From the NCBI GenBank assembly GCA_017994615.1, contig JAGOKM010000002.1, positions 1 to 55,453 on the forward strand: a stretch of DNA of 55,453 nucleotides, in the 5' to 3' direction. Positions 8,561-17,120 of the stretch are shown here, piece by piece. The stretch comes from Bacillota bacterium. GTDB taxonomy: Bacteria > Bacillota > DTU025 > MWDF01. The notes under the pieces are model-generated. The model saw only the letters and a program-made list of their open reading frames with translations. It did not search any database and had not been told where the DNA came from. Position 1 is the stretch's first letter. Each line of letters begins with the position of its first letter. A program made the translations under genes and the position numbers.

Positions 8561-8995
8561 TCAGATATCCATCCTGTAGACCGCTTCGCCGTCGATCATA
8601 CGGCCGTCGTCCATGAAACCCAGCGATTCGTACAGGCACTTCGCCCGGGCGTTCTCCGGCTCGAAACTAAGATAGACGACATGGCGCGACTTGTCCTGCT
8701 TGATCCTTTCGAGCAGCAGCTCCATGGCGCGCCTTCCGAAACCTCGTGATTGATGCCTCTCGTCTATCATGAGCCTCAGGATCCAGATCGAGCCGTCAGA
8801 ATAATCGGGAGCGTACATGCAGAAGCCGACGGGCTCGTCTTCGTCGTACACTGCCAATGGAACGCATTCTTTGAAGACATAGGCCTGGGAGAGGGAGACG
8901 CTGTTATTGGCTACGAAGCCCTTCTGGTCTTCCCGTGGCCTGAGCTTCAGCACCTTCATCCAGTTGCTCTTGTCTATGGGGCTCAATCTGACCAT
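8561..8995 (-). CDS. GNAT family N-acetyltransferase, polyamine-acetyltransferase-like
   Basis: This 144-residue protein is a single GNAT domain. The acetyl-CoA-binding motif A is seen as LRLMIDERHQSRGFGRRAM near 76-95, followed by the motif B region ENARAKCLYESLGF. The N-terminus (VRLSPIDKSNW, then LRPREDQKGFVANN) resembles SpeG/PaiA/BltD-type spermidine or diamine acetyltransferases. The exact acceptor cannot be told from sequence. The ATG at 8995 follows AAGGAGG with good spacing. It is transcribed divergently from plsY. Confidence 0.85.
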   Translation of the reverse strand: MVRLSPIDKSNWMKVLKLRPREDQKGFVANNSVSLSQAYVFKECVPLAVYDEDEPVGFCMYAPDYSDGSIWILRLMIDERHQSRGFGRRAMELLLERIKQDKSRHVVYLSFEPENARAKCLYESLGFMDDGRMIDGEAVYRMDI

Positions 8996-9131
8996 GTTTC
9001 TCCTCCTTAGAACAATGCCCTATTTAGGCGCTTGCAGCCTAGTCGCGGCCCTGGTGTTGATTCTAGCAGAAAACGGCCATTTGTTCAGATTGGGGGGAAC
9101 GCTGGTGCCAGGTATAGGATAATATTAATCG

Positions 9132-9137
9132 TATAAT
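9132..9137 (+). promoter_or_regulatory. Candidate -10 element for plsY
   Basis: A perfect TATAAT sits in an AT-rich gap 40 bases upstream of the chosen plsY start. No good -35 hexamer is found 16-18 bases upstream, so this is only a candidate. Confidence 0.35.
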
Positions 9138-9176
9138 GGTTAGATTAATGGAGATATGGAGCAGGTGGAGGTGGGC

Positions 9177-9764
9177 ATGCCTGCCGTAGAATTCTTGATT
9201 AAAGCCTTGGCCGCCTTCCTGGTCGGGTCCATCCCCTTCGCCTACATCGCCGTGAAGGCGTTCGGAAGCAAGGACATAAGGCAAGTTGGGGAGGGCAATC
9301 CCGGCACCGCCAACGCGTTCAGGGCCTGCGGAGCCAAAGTCGGCATCCCGGTCCTGGTGCTCGATTCCATGAAGGGCCTCATAACGGTGCTTTCCCTAGT
9401 TGCCGGAGCCTCTTACTGGCAGAGGCCCGCCTTGGCAATCATGCCCGTCCTCGGGCATGCTTTCTCCCCATGGCTCGGCTTCAGGGGGGGCAAGGCAATC
9501 ACCACGTCGTTCGGCATCTGGACCGCGCTTACCGTCTGGGGGGCACCGGTGGCCATGGGGGCGGGCGCCATCTTCGCGCAGTTCGCCATGAAGGGGAGAT
9601 CGGACTTGGTTAAGGTTGTGCCGATAATCGCCTCCCTCGGCCTGTACCTCCTAATCTCAAGGAGAGGCCCCGACATGTGGGTCCTGTTCATCGCCAATTC
9701 CGCGGTCCTTTTCATCAAGCAGGCCCAGTATTCCGCCGCCGGGACCGGGTCGAAGAAGCCATGA
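9177..9764 (+). CDS. plsY: Glycerol-3-phosphate acyltransferase PlsY
   Basis: PlsY is an inner-membrane enzyme that transfers the acyl group from acyl-phosphate to glycerol-3-phosphate, the first step of phospholipid synthesis. The 195-residue product shows the family loops: GSIPFAY, GEGNPGTANAFR (usually SGNxGATN) and GHAFSPWLGFRGGKA. It has about five hydrophobic segments and normal length. I chose the ATG at 9177 because GGAGGT lies about 5 bases upstream; an in-frame ATG at 9156 has only a poorly spaced site. The stop overlaps the start of the next gene (ATGA), so the two are translationally coupled. Confidence 0.92.
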   Translation: MPAVEFLIKALAAFLVGSIPFAYIAVKAFGSKDIRQVGEGNPGTANAFRACGAKVGIPVLVLDSMKGLITVLSLVAGASYWQRPALAIMPVLGHAFSPWLGFRGGKAITTSFGIWTALTVWGAPVAMGAGAIFAQFAMKGRSDLVKVVPIIASLGLYLLISRRGPDMWVLFIANSAVLFIKQAQYSAAGTGSKKP

Positions 9765-10924
9765 TCGAGGGGCTGATCGAAATCCTGGATAGGCAGGCTT
9801 GGCAGTACTTCATATTCCTCGCTTTCATTTTCGCCATCCTGGTTTCCAATGTGATCTTCATGAAGAAGCTCAGGCCGCCGGAAGCTGCGGTCGCAGGCAA
9901 GGTGTCGATACTTGTGCCTGCAAGGAACGAGGAGGCGAACATAGAAAGGTGCGTAAGCTCGCTTTTGAAGCAGGAGGGCGTGGATTTCGAGCTCATCGTG
10001 ATGGATGACAGCTCAACCGACGGTACAGGCAGGATACTCTCAAGGCTGCGGAGCCAGGACCCAAGGCTGAGGGTTATCAAAGGCACAGGGCCTGAAGACG
10101 GTTGGACCGGCAAGAACTACGCCTGCTGGAAGCTGGCGAACGAGAGCTGCGGGGATGTGCTGCTTTTCACAGATGCAGACACTTTCCATGCTAGCGGGTC
10201 GGCCGCCGCTGCGGCTGCATCGCTCAAGGAAAACGGCGCCGGGCTGGTGTCAGGCATGGTCAGGCAGGAGGCGGGTTCGATAAGCGAGCTTCTTCTTGTA
10301 CCCCTCATGAACTGGGCGCTGCTCTGTTTCATGCCGGTCGTCCTTGCCCACAGGACGAAAGCGCCCTTTTTGAGCTCTGCCTGCGGGCAGTACATGGCCT
10401 TCGACAGGAGGTCATACTTCGACTCCGGCGGTCATAGTGCTGTAAAAGGTCAGATAGTGGAGGACATGGAGCTCGCCAGGACAATAAAGGCGAAAGGGGG
10501 GAAGGCACTGCTCCTGGACGCGACTGAAGTGGCCGGATGCCGGATGTACAGGGGGTTCTCCGATGCGGTCAGCGGATTCACCAAGAACCTCTTCGGGATC
10601 TTCAGGTACAGCGTTATAATTACGGCCTTCGTATGGATCTGGATGCTTTCTGTAGTCATGCACCCCTTCATTTACATCCTGTCGGGCTCGATTTCTGGCA
10701 GGCCTGCGATAAACCTGCCGATCCTGCTGTCGCTCGTCGTCTCGTTCGCAATCTGGGCGGTGGCATATGCCAAATCAAAAGTGCCTGTCTATTTAGCGTT
10801 GTTATACCCCGTCTCCATCTTGCTGTGGACGGCGATCGCGTTCAGATCCATGTTCGCCACCCTGCTTGGGAAGAGCAGCTGGAAATCCAGGAGGCTCGCA
10901 AGGCCCAGAATCAGGCTCCTGTAG
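9761..10924 (+). CDS. Family 2 glycosyltransferase, membrane-anchored
   Basis: This 387-residue protein has one N-terminal membrane segment, a GT-A fold domain and C-terminal membrane segments. The nucleotide-sugar binding start SILVPARNEEANIERCV, VMDDSSTDGT, the metal-binding FTDADT and a later VEDMELARTIKAKGG are all visible. The architecture resembles HpnI/CrtQ-like lipid-linked glycosyltransferases, in which a sugar is placed on a lipid carrier. The substrate is unknown. The ATG at 9761 overlaps the plsY stop by four bases, which supports a shared lipid or envelope role. Confidence 0.85.
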   Translation: MIEGLIEILDRQAWQYFIFLAFIFAILVSNVIFMKKLRPPEAAVAGKVSILVPARNEEANIERCVSSLLKQEGVDFELIVMDDSSTDGTGRILSRLRSQDPRLRVIKGTGPEDGWTGKNYACWKLANESCGDVLLFTDADTFHASGSAAAAAASLKENGAGLVSGMVRQEAGSISELLLVPLMNWALLCFMPVVLAHRTKAPFLSSACGQYMAFDRRSYFDSGGHSAVKGQIVEDMELARTIKAKGGKALLLDATEVAGCRMYRGFSDAVSGFTKNLFGIFRYSVIITAFVWIWMLSVVMHPFIYILSGSISGRPAINLPILLSLVVSFAIWAVAYAKSKVPVYLALLYPVSILLWTAIAFRSMFATLLGKSSWKSRRLARPRIRLL

Positions 10925-11058
10925 CAATCAAAGTTGCCCATGCAGCGAGAAAAGGGATTATGCGCGCGACGGAGAAGCAAGACACGCGCGCTGGTGATTA
11001 TCGGTAAAAGGCCTTGTCGGCAAATGGTCGAGACATTCCCACGAAATGAGGTGATGCT

Positions 11059-11568
11059 ATGACGGTCGGCATGGATGACGGTCCCAAAGGAAGTGCGCCG
11101 TGGAAGAATGTTGCTTCCAAGCTGCTTTCCGCGGTCCTTGTTGCCGTCCTCGGTTTCGTCCTCCTCAACTTGGCATTCCTCGTCTACGCTGCGTTTCAGG
11201 ACGCGATTTACACCTTGATTTATGGGGCAGGCAAATGGGAAACACAGGAATTGGTGAGATTCGACCCAATCTATCTGGGATGGGCCTTCCTGGCCATCAT
11301 GGCAGGGGCCTTCTGGCTTGTCTACAGGTCCAGGCTGCACGTAGTTTTCAAGGCCGCATTCCTGATGGTGCCGTTTGCGACGTTGCTTGTGCTTGTTGGG
11401 ATGAAGTTCTACCTTGTGCCGTTGACCGCATATGCAATCGGCGCAGTAGCGGGAGCAATCCTGCTTCTGCTACTATACCGCCGCAAGGAGCACTGGCTTT
11501 ATGCCTTCTCCGCCCTTCTGGTCATGGCGGCGCTCTTGATAATGGGCCTGCTCGGCGTCGATATCTGA
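11059..11568 (+). CDS. Hypothetical multi-pass membrane protein
   Basis: I do not recognise this 169-residue protein. After a hydrophilic N-terminus of about 20 residues it shows about five hydrophobic segments, near 22-44, 70-87, 93-113, 118-137 and 145-165, with short basic loops. There are no catalytic motifs. The ATG at 11059 follows GAGGTGAT with good spacing. It lies 134 bases after the glycosyltransferase and converges on another small membrane protein, with no clear terminator between them. Confidence 0.65.
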   Translation: MTVGMDDGPKGSAPWKNVASKLLSAVLVAVLGFVLLNLAFLVYAAFQDAIYTLIYGAGKWETQELVRFDPIYLGWAFLAIMAGAFWLVYRSRLHVVFKAAFLMVPFATLLVLVGMKFYLVPLTAYAIGAVAGAILLLLLYRRKEHWLYAFSALLVMAALLIMGLLGVDI

Positions 11569-11650
11569 GTGGGGCATCTCCTGATGGCAGGCAGAATTAT
11601 GTGAAAACAGGGCATCACCCGGATGCACCGTCTGACTTCGCCGACATGCC

Positions 11651-12013
11651 CTACTGTGACTTTTCCTTTCTCGACAGGCTAGCCGCCAGGAAAAGAAGCC
11701 CGATCAATGTAAGCGGAAGCGAAAGCATGGCAAACAGCAGCAAGTCCCTGTAGGTCTTGAATAACAGGGTGAAGAGAACCGCCATAGCGAAGAAACCATA
11801 CGCGCTTATATCAGCTCGCTTCCAGAAAATCAATACCAGAAGCAGCATCGCGATGCTCGGGGCTGAGTGGACCAGGAATGCGAGCAGCTCCTTAAGGAAT
11901 CCTTCACCGGATCCGAAGACGTCGAGGCCGAATAAGGCTGAGAAAAGGGCAAAAGAGACGGCCAGGGCCCTTGCGGCCCAAAGATGGACGTTTGCAGGGC
12001 CTTTGAAGGCCAT
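11651..12013 (-). CDS. Hypothetical small membrane protein
   Basis: This 120-residue protein contains four hydrophobic segments and ends in a short charged tail (LSRKEKSQ). I see no motif that gives a function. Starting at ATG 12013 with GGGAGGG upstream, it sits 33 bases downstream of the YgbA-like gene in the same direction and may be cotranscribed with it. Confidence 0.65.
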   Translation of the reverse strand: MAFKGPANVHLWAARALAVSFALFSALFGLDVFGSGEGFLKELLAFLVHSAPSIAMLLLVLIFWKRADISAYGFFAMAVLFTLLFKTYRDLLLFAMLSLPLTLIGLLFLAASLSRKEKSQ

Positions 12014-12046
12014 TTACGTTCCCTCCCGTTTGGCAGCTTTCCCCGT

Positions 12047-12352
12047 CTATGACTTCAGCCTCAGGAAATGCCTCATCGCCACCAATGGGTATTTAAACAC
12101 CATCCTGGGGCCTGAATACCTCATTACTTCCCTTATCCTGTCGCGCATGCCCTTCTTGTAGCAGTGGACCTTGCACTTGCTGCAGAATGGCTTACCCTCG
12201 CCGAATCGACATGAACCAAGCCTTGAGGCCGAGTAATCCAGGAGGCCCGAGCATTCTTCGCACAGAGTCTCCCCATGTCCCATCCCTCTGCAATATATCC
12301 TTATCATCGCGCCGACGATGCGCTTTTCTCTGTCGATCCTGCTTCCCGCCAA
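12047..12352 (-). CDS. YgbA-like (nitrous oxide-stimulated promoter family) small protein
   Basis: This 101-residue basic, Cys-rich protein has CEECSGLLDYSASRL followed by CSKCKVHCYKKGMRDRIREV and MRYSGPRMVFKYP. That is the pattern of the YgbA_NO family, whose biochemical role is unclear but which is induced by nitrosative stress in some bacteria. The Cys pairs suggest metal binding. I chose the TTG start at 12352 because an AGGAGG lies 8 bases upstream and no better in-frame start exists. Confidence 0.75.
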   Translation of the reverse strand: MAGSRIDREKRIVGAMIRIYCRGMGHGETLCEECSGLLDYSASRLGSCRFGEGKPFCSKCKVHCYKKGMRDRIREVMRYSGPRMVFKYPLVAMRHFLRLKS

Positions 12353-12536
12353 TCTTTTGCCCTCCTGTGACGATTATAACCGGACGGGGCGACATACGAA
12401 ATGGCGCTTCTGAATGGACGACTGACGGTGGCGCCATTCATGGGCCTTCTTTGGCTATGCCGAGGCATCGGTGCATTGATGGAATTTAGGACAGTATGAG
12501 AAACTATCAATAAAGCGATGCAGGATGGAGGCGCTC

Positions 12537-13100
12537 ATGGGGCACAGGATATTCTGGATAACACTTTCTGTTTGGCTCTTGACTGATTTCTCACTCCTGC
12601 TTCTGCGACGGCAGGGAGGGAACCATACGGAATCTGAGAGGTCTTCCAAGTACGTCATGGCAGTCCTGATATTTGCCGGGATGTTCTCCGGCATACTGCT
12701 TTTCCCCGAGAGCAAGCAATACTTCCTGCTGCCGTTCACGCGCTTAAGGTACATATCCATCGTGCTGATGATTGTGGGTGCTGCCATAAGGCTCCTCGCC
12801 GCATACCAGCTTGGACCCTCTTTCTCGAGGAATGTCGGCACGGGCAAGGGGACGCCGCTCATTAAGACGGGGCTATATTCGAAGATCAGGCATCCAGGTT
12901 ATCTGGGCGAGATGCTGGTATTCTCGGGGATAGCCGTGGCGTTCAACCATCCCGTTTCGTCAGGGCTTGCCTTCCTCCTGCCGCTTGCGGCATTCCTTTA
13001 CCGGATGAACGTGGAGGAGAAGGCGCTGACGCACGCCTACGGAAGCGAGTACTCAGAATATGCAGCCAGGACGAAGCGCATAGCCCCCTTCCTGTACTGA
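12537..13100 (+). CDS. ICMT/PEMT-like membrane methyltransferase
   Basis: This 187-residue membrane protein belongs to the isoprenylcysteine carboxyl methyltransferase-like superfamily. It has four to five hydrophobic segments and the C-terminal SAM-binding signature: GLYSKIRHPGYLGEM, then an acidic RMNVEEKALTHAYG and EYSEYAARTKRIAPFLY. The target in bacteria is usually unknown (lipid, small molecule or protein). I chose the ATG at 12537, which has GGAGG 5 bases upstream; an ATG four codons earlier lacks a proper site. Confidence 0.85.
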   Translation: MGHRIFWITLSVWLLTDFSLLLLRRQGGNHTESERSSKYVMAVLIFAGMFSGILLFPESKQYFLLPFTRLRYISIVLMIVGAAIRLLAAYQLGPSFSRNVGTGKGTPLIKTGLYSKIRHPGYLGEMLVFSGIAVAFNHPVSSGLAFLLPLAAFLYRMNVEEKALTHAYGSEYSEYAARTKRIAPFLY

Positions 13101-13530
13101 CGGATCTGACTACAAAACTGCATGTTTCCCGACGCGGAAAGTTGCTGCAATGACAACGTCCCTGGGGTGGCACCATGTCTGGGAAAATAAGCTATGCTCC
13201 GAGGGAGGCATTTTGCCCTATTTGACGAATAAAACAATTGTATATTCTCCCATCAAGGGATGACGCATGCCGACCTGAGAAGAAGGGTTGGTTATCTTCC
13301 GGGTATGCCGGCAGGACAGGGACATCCCGTCGCAAGGCATATCCTTTTGGCCGCGGGAAGCAGCGATCGGGATGCCGCGCTATCTAAATCATTGGCTTGA
13401 GGACCATACAGAAAGCCTTGCACGGCGCATAGGAAGGAAGCAGGAACGATCTTCCGGAACCTCATGATTTTGCTCCTTGGGGGTGAAAGGCTTGTCGCCA
13501 AGATCCACAAAACCGCTTCCGGAGGAAGAG
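13101..13530. other. 430-base gap upstream of the UxaC-like operon
   Basis: No convincing gene is seen. A 46-codon frame (13260-13400, plus strand, starting MTHADLRRRVGYLPGM) has protein-like composition but no well-spaced ribosome site, so I do not call it. An AT-rich core near 13221-13250 holds ACAATTGT (13234-13241) and the half-site TTGTAT, and could contain the operon promoter, though I cannot fit good -35/-10 spacing. Confidence 0.4.
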
Positions 13531-14799
13531 ATGAAGGCTGAAAGTAAAGCGCAAGTCGGCAGAAGTTCCGCAGAATATCTGCCCATCGTCTCCAAGGTGC
13601 TGGCTGAAGCGCCGATCGTAGACGTCCATACCCACCTTTTCCCAGCATCTGCCGGGAAGCTCTGCCTTAGGGGAATAGACGAGCTGCTGACTTACCATTA
13701 CCTTATGGTCGAGACGCTAAGATACAGGAAGATCACCCCCAGGGAATTCCTTGCGATGGAAAAGGCAAGACAGGCGGACGAAGTCTGGAAGACGTTGTTC
13801 GTCGAGCATACACCCGTAAGCGAAGCCTCAAGGGGCGTTCTCACCGTGCTCGAGGCATTCGGCCTGGACACGAGATCCTTGGATCTTGACCAGGCAAGGT
13901 CGTTCTTCGGCGGCATGTCACCACAGGAACACATAGACATCGTGTTGAAGAAGGCCAACATCCAATTCCTTGTGATGACCAACGATATCTTCGACCAGGC
14001 CGAGCGCGATTACTGGGGCCCGGACTTCATCAAGGACAGAAGGTTCAGGGCTGCGATGCGGATAGAGATGCTAATCAACTCCCCTGAGAGGGCCCTTTCG
14101 AAGATGAGGGAGATGGGTTACGACGCCGGAAGGGCTAAATACGACGTAAAGAACTATATAGTCGAGAGGTTCCTGGAGAGCGCCAGGCAATCGCTGGACC
14201 CGGTTTATGTCGCAGCGTCCCTGCCGCACACATTCAGGTGGGACGACGGGTCTTTCGGCGCCAAGATGCTCAAGGAGGTCCTTTTGCCTTTCTGCGAGGC
14301 CAACAGGCTGCCGATGGCCCTTATGGTGGGCGTGGACAGGCAGAAGAACCCGGAATTGGACGGCGGGGGCGACAGCATGGGCTCGGTCGATGTATCAGGC
14401 ATAGGCGACCTTTGCAGGGCAAATCCGAGGGTGTCGTTCATGGTTACGCTGCTTTCCAGGGAAGACCAGCACGAGCTGTGCGTCATGGCAAGGAAGTTCC
14501 CCAACCTGACCCCCTTCGGCTGCTGGTGGTTCCTTAACAACCCTTCGCTGGTCGACGAGATCACGAGGATGAGGCTTGAGCTACTGGGGCTGAGCTTCAT
14601 ACCGCAGCATTCCGACGCAAGGGTGCTCGACCAGCTTATATACAAGTGGGAGCATACAAGGAAGGCCGTGGCGCGCGTCCTTGCAGAGAAGTACGCCGAC
14701 CTCGAAGAGGCCGGAAGGCCTGTGGGCGAGGATGAGGTCAAGAGGGATTGCGACGAGCTGTTCTCCCTTAATGCAAAGAGGATATTCGGCATTTCCTGA
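13531..14799 (+). CDS. UxaC-like amidohydrolase-fold protein (glucuronate isomerase family)
   Basis: This 422-residue protein has the metal-binding DVHTHLF (His33, His35), GIDELLTYHYL, a VDRQKNPELDGGGDSMG segment, CWWFLNNPSLVDEI and the late SFIPQHSDARVLDQLIYKW. These match the uronate isomerase UxaC family, which interconverts glucuronate and fructuronate, although it is slightly short. No uxa/uxu pathway genes are nearby. Instead two M24 peptidase-fold genes follow in the same operon. A different sugar-acid isomerase or hydrolase activity is therefore quite possible. I chose the ATG at 13531 because GGAGG lies 5 bases upstream; an in-frame TTG 18 codons earlier lacks a site. Confidence 0.8.
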   Translation: MKAESKAQVGRSSAEYLPIVSKVLAEAPIVDVHTHLFPASAGKLCLRGIDELLTYHYLMVETLRYRKITPREFLAMEKARQADEVWKTLFVEHTPVSEASRGVLTVLEAFGLDTRSLDLDQARSFFGGMSPQEHIDIVLKKANIQFLVMTNDIFDQAERDYWGPDFIKDRRFRAAMRIEMLINSPERALSKMREMGYDAGRAKYDVKNYIVERFLESARQSLDPVYVAASLPHTFRWDDGSFGAKMLKEVLLPFCEANRLPMALMVGVDRQKNPELDGGGDSMGSVDVSGIGDLCRANPRVSFMVTLLSREDQHELCVMARKFPNLTPFGCWWFLNNPSLVDEITRMRLELLGLSFIPQHSDARVLDQLIYKWEHTRKAVARVLAEKYADLEEAGRPVGEDEVKRDCDELFSLNAKRIFGIS

Positions 14800-14814
14800 G
14801 GGTCGGAGGACGGA

Positions 14815-15891
14815 TTGGACCAGTACCTGGAAAAGAAGGTGGCGGACCTCAGGGCGGCGCTTGACGCCCGGGGCGCCAGTGCCGTATGGATAAGGGCCGG
14901 GCGCAACGTCTCATGGCTGATGGGCGGAAGGCCCCACATTGGCATGTTCACCTCCGAAGCCGCAGCAAGCCTCGTCCTATCGGGCAGGCGGCTCCATCTG
15001 GTGGTGGACAACGTGGAGAAAGAGAGGCTGATGTCGGAGGAATTCCAGCCGGACGGCATAGACATCGTGGAGACCGACTGGTACAGGAAACCCGAAGAGG
15101 GCAGTATGCTCAAGGATCTGTTCGGGTCAGACCTTGCCCAGGACGACGCGTACGAGGACGAATTCAGAAGGCTAAGGATGAACCTGGACGAGCGAGAGAT
15201 GGACGCTATGAGGAAGCTGGGGGCTGCGGCCGGCTCGTGCGTGGAAGAGGCATGCTACCTGGCAAGGCCCGGGATGACGGAACATAAGATTGCGTCCCTC
15301 ATGGCTGGGGCCGCTGTGGCAAGGGGCCTTGAGGTGAACGTGCTCCTCGTCGCCGCCGATGGGAGGATGTCCAGATACCGGCACCCTCTCCCGACCGAGA
15401 AGAAGGTCGAAAAAGCCGCCATGCTCTCCATAGTCTGCAGGAAATCAGGGCTGCACGCAGGTTTGACCAGGTTCGTGTCCTTTTGCGTCCCGGACGAAGG
15501 ACTGCTTTCCAGGCAAAGGGCGTTGAACGCCATCTTCGCAAGGGCCGTCACGAGGACGAGGCCCGGCGCCGACATCAAGGACGTCTTCTCGGGCATCGTC
15601 GACGACTACGACGCGGCCGGTTTCCCTGGGGAGTGGAGGAGCCACCACCAGGGAGGTGTGACCGGATACAGCGCAAGGGAGCTGAAGGCGATGCCGGGGC
15701 TCTCCTTCGTAGTAAAGTACGGGCAGGCCTATGCATGGAACCCAACGGTCCCGGGCTTCAAAGTCGAGGACACGTACCTTGTCGGCATGCATTCGAACGA
15801 ACTAGTCACATCTACCCCCAATCTGCCCCAGATTCTTGTGGAAGCGGGAGATGGGGACGTAGTAATATCCGATGTGTTGTACAGGGCGTAG
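14815..15891 (+). CDS. M24 (creatinase/aminopeptidase P-like) family protein with altered metal site
   Basis: This 358-residue protein has the two-domain architecture of M24B enzymes: a creatinase-like N-terminal domain, then a pita-bread domain from about 135. Aligned to its neighbour at 15928, the two metal-binding Asp residues are replaced by Ser205 and Gly216 (SIVCRKSGLHAGLTR). The usual EPG Glu is replaced by Lys301 (VVKYGQAYAWNP). The HHQGG histidine and the final KVED Glu remain. It probably lacks canonical dinuclear-metal peptidase activity and may be metal-free, catalyse another reaction, or partner the next protein. The TTG start at 14815 has GGAGG 5 bases upstream, and the gene begins 15 bases after the UxaC-like gene. 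Confidence 0.85.
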   Translation: MDQYLEKKVADLRAALDARGASAVWIRAGRNVSWLMGGRPHIGMFTSEAAASLVLSGRRLHLVVDNVEKERLMSEEFQPDGIDIVETDWYRKPEEGSMLKDLFGSDLAQDDAYEDEFRRLRMNLDEREMDAMRKLGAAAGSCVEEACYLARPGMTEHKIASLMAGAAVARGLEVNVLLVAADGRMSRYRHPLPTEKKVEKAAMLSIVCRKSGLHAGLTRFVSFCVPDEGLLSRQRALNAIFARAVTRTRPGADIKDVFSGIVDDYDAAGFPGEWRSHHQGGVTGYSARELKAMPGLSFVVKYGQAYAWNPTVPGFKVEDTYLVGMHSNELVTSTPNLPQILVEAGDGDVVISDVLYRA

Positions 15892-15927
15892 CAATTCAGG
15901 GAGAATGAGCTATACGGAGGGCTTCAG

Positions 15928-17031
15928 ATGGACCTTGGCAGGATAGAGAGGCTGAGAACAAGCATCGAGATGAGGGCGGCCGACGTGGCTGTCATTTCCC
16001 CGGGCCCCAACCTCAGGTACCTGGCGGACATGGACATCAACCCTTACGAGCGCACCTTCATGCTGTTCATATCAAAGACGGACATGGCGTTCGTGCTGCC
16101 GATACTGGAAGAGGAGAAGGTTTCCCGGGCGGTAGGGGGCGCCGGCGTCCCGATTTTCGCATACAGGGACGAGGAAGGCCCCATCGGCACGATAAGGAGC
16201 GCACTTAAGGCGGTGAAGGCAGACCCTTCGGAGAAGAGGCTCTGCCTTTGCACGGAGCAGCTGCATATGAGGGTGAAGGAGTTCCTTATGCTCAAGACGC
16301 TGGCAGGGGATTTCACCTACAAGAACGCGGACAGCATGATGCTCGGCTTGAGGATAATCAAGGACAAGGAAGAGTTCGAGCGGTTGAGGAACGCTGCCGA
16401 AATCGTCGACATCGGGATCAAGGCCGCAAGGGCCGCCATCAAGCCTGGCGTCACGGAGAAGAAGGTGGCGAAGGCGATAGAGGACGCCATGCTGGAAGCT
16501 GGGGCTGACTCGGTGCCGTTCAATGCGGTCCTGTCCGGCCCGAGGGCGGCTCTGCCCCACGGGGACACCAGCGACAGGGTTATTCTGGACGACGAATTCG
16601 TGCTGTGCGACATAGGGGCAGTATATAAAGGCTATTACGGGGATATCACGAGGACGATACCTGTCGGAAGGCCACCGGACAAGATGATACAGGCATATGA
16701 GGCGGTGTATGAGGCGAACATCGCAGCCCGCGACGCGGTCAAGCCCGGCATCACAAGCGAGGCCCTGGACGCGATATGCAGGGATATAATCTCATCGAAA
16801 GGCTTCGGGGATTTCTTCATCCACAGGACGGGGCATGGCATCGGGCTGGAGGTCCACGAGGAGCCCTACATCGTAAAGGGCGACCCTTCCAGGATCATCC
16901 CGGGGATGGCTTTCACGATAGAGCCCGGCGTCTACATTCCCGGCTTGGGCGGCGTGAGGATCGAGGACGATGTGCTCATCGGTTCGCGCAAAGCGGAGGT
17001 CATAACCAAATCACCAAGGTATATGAGGTAA
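15928..17031 (+). CDS. M24B Xaa-Pro peptidase-like metalloenzyme
   Basis: This 367-residue protein keeps all five M24 metal ligands: the two Asp in CDIGAVYKGYYGDITRT, the His in GHGIGLEVHEEP, the Glu in TIEPGVY and the Glu in VRIEDDV. It should remove N-terminal residues before proline or cleave Xaa-Pro dipeptides in the cytoplasm; creatinase-like or other imide hydrolysis cannot be excluded. It follows the altered M24 gene after 36 bases. The ATG at 15928 has GGAGG about 7 bases upstream. The operon ends at the terminator just downstream. Confidence 0.92.
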   Translation: MDLGRIERLRTSIEMRAADVAVISPGPNLRYLADMDINPYERTFMLFISKTDMAFVLPILEEEKVSRAVGGAGVPIFAYRDEEGPIGTIRSALKAVKADPSEKRLCLCTEQLHMRVKEFLMLKTLAGDFTYKNADSMMLGLRIIKDKEEFERLRNAAEIVDIGIKAARAAIKPGVTEKKVAKAIEDAMLEAGADSVPFNAVLSGPRAALPHGDTSDRVILDDEFVLCDIGAVYKGYYGDITRTIPVGRPPDKMIQAYEAVYEANIAARDAVKPGITSEALDAICRDIISSKGFGDFFIHRTGHGIGLEVHEEPYIVKGDPSRIIPGMAFTIEPGVYIPGLGGVRIEDDVLIGSRKAEVITKSPRYMR

Positions 17032-17049
17032 TGCCGTAGAGGATGCAGC

Positions 17050-17084
17050 CACCCCGGAGCGTTTCAGGCTCCGGGGTGCTTTGC
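17050..17084 (+). terminator. Rho-independent terminator after the M24 operon
   Basis: CACCCCGGAGC and GCTCCGGGGTG form a perfect 11-bp stem with a 7-base loop, followed by CTTTGCT. It lies 18 bases past the M24 stop, between converging genes. Confidence 0.85.
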
Positions 17085-17120
17085 TGTGCATGGTTCGCAG
17101 CCGTGCAGCCGGCTGCCGGA

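Noticed and set aside
13260-13400. 46-codon open frame upstream of the UxaC-like operon
   Set aside because: AAGGG abuts the ATG with no spacing, and there is no recognisable family; kept only as a note in the gap entry.
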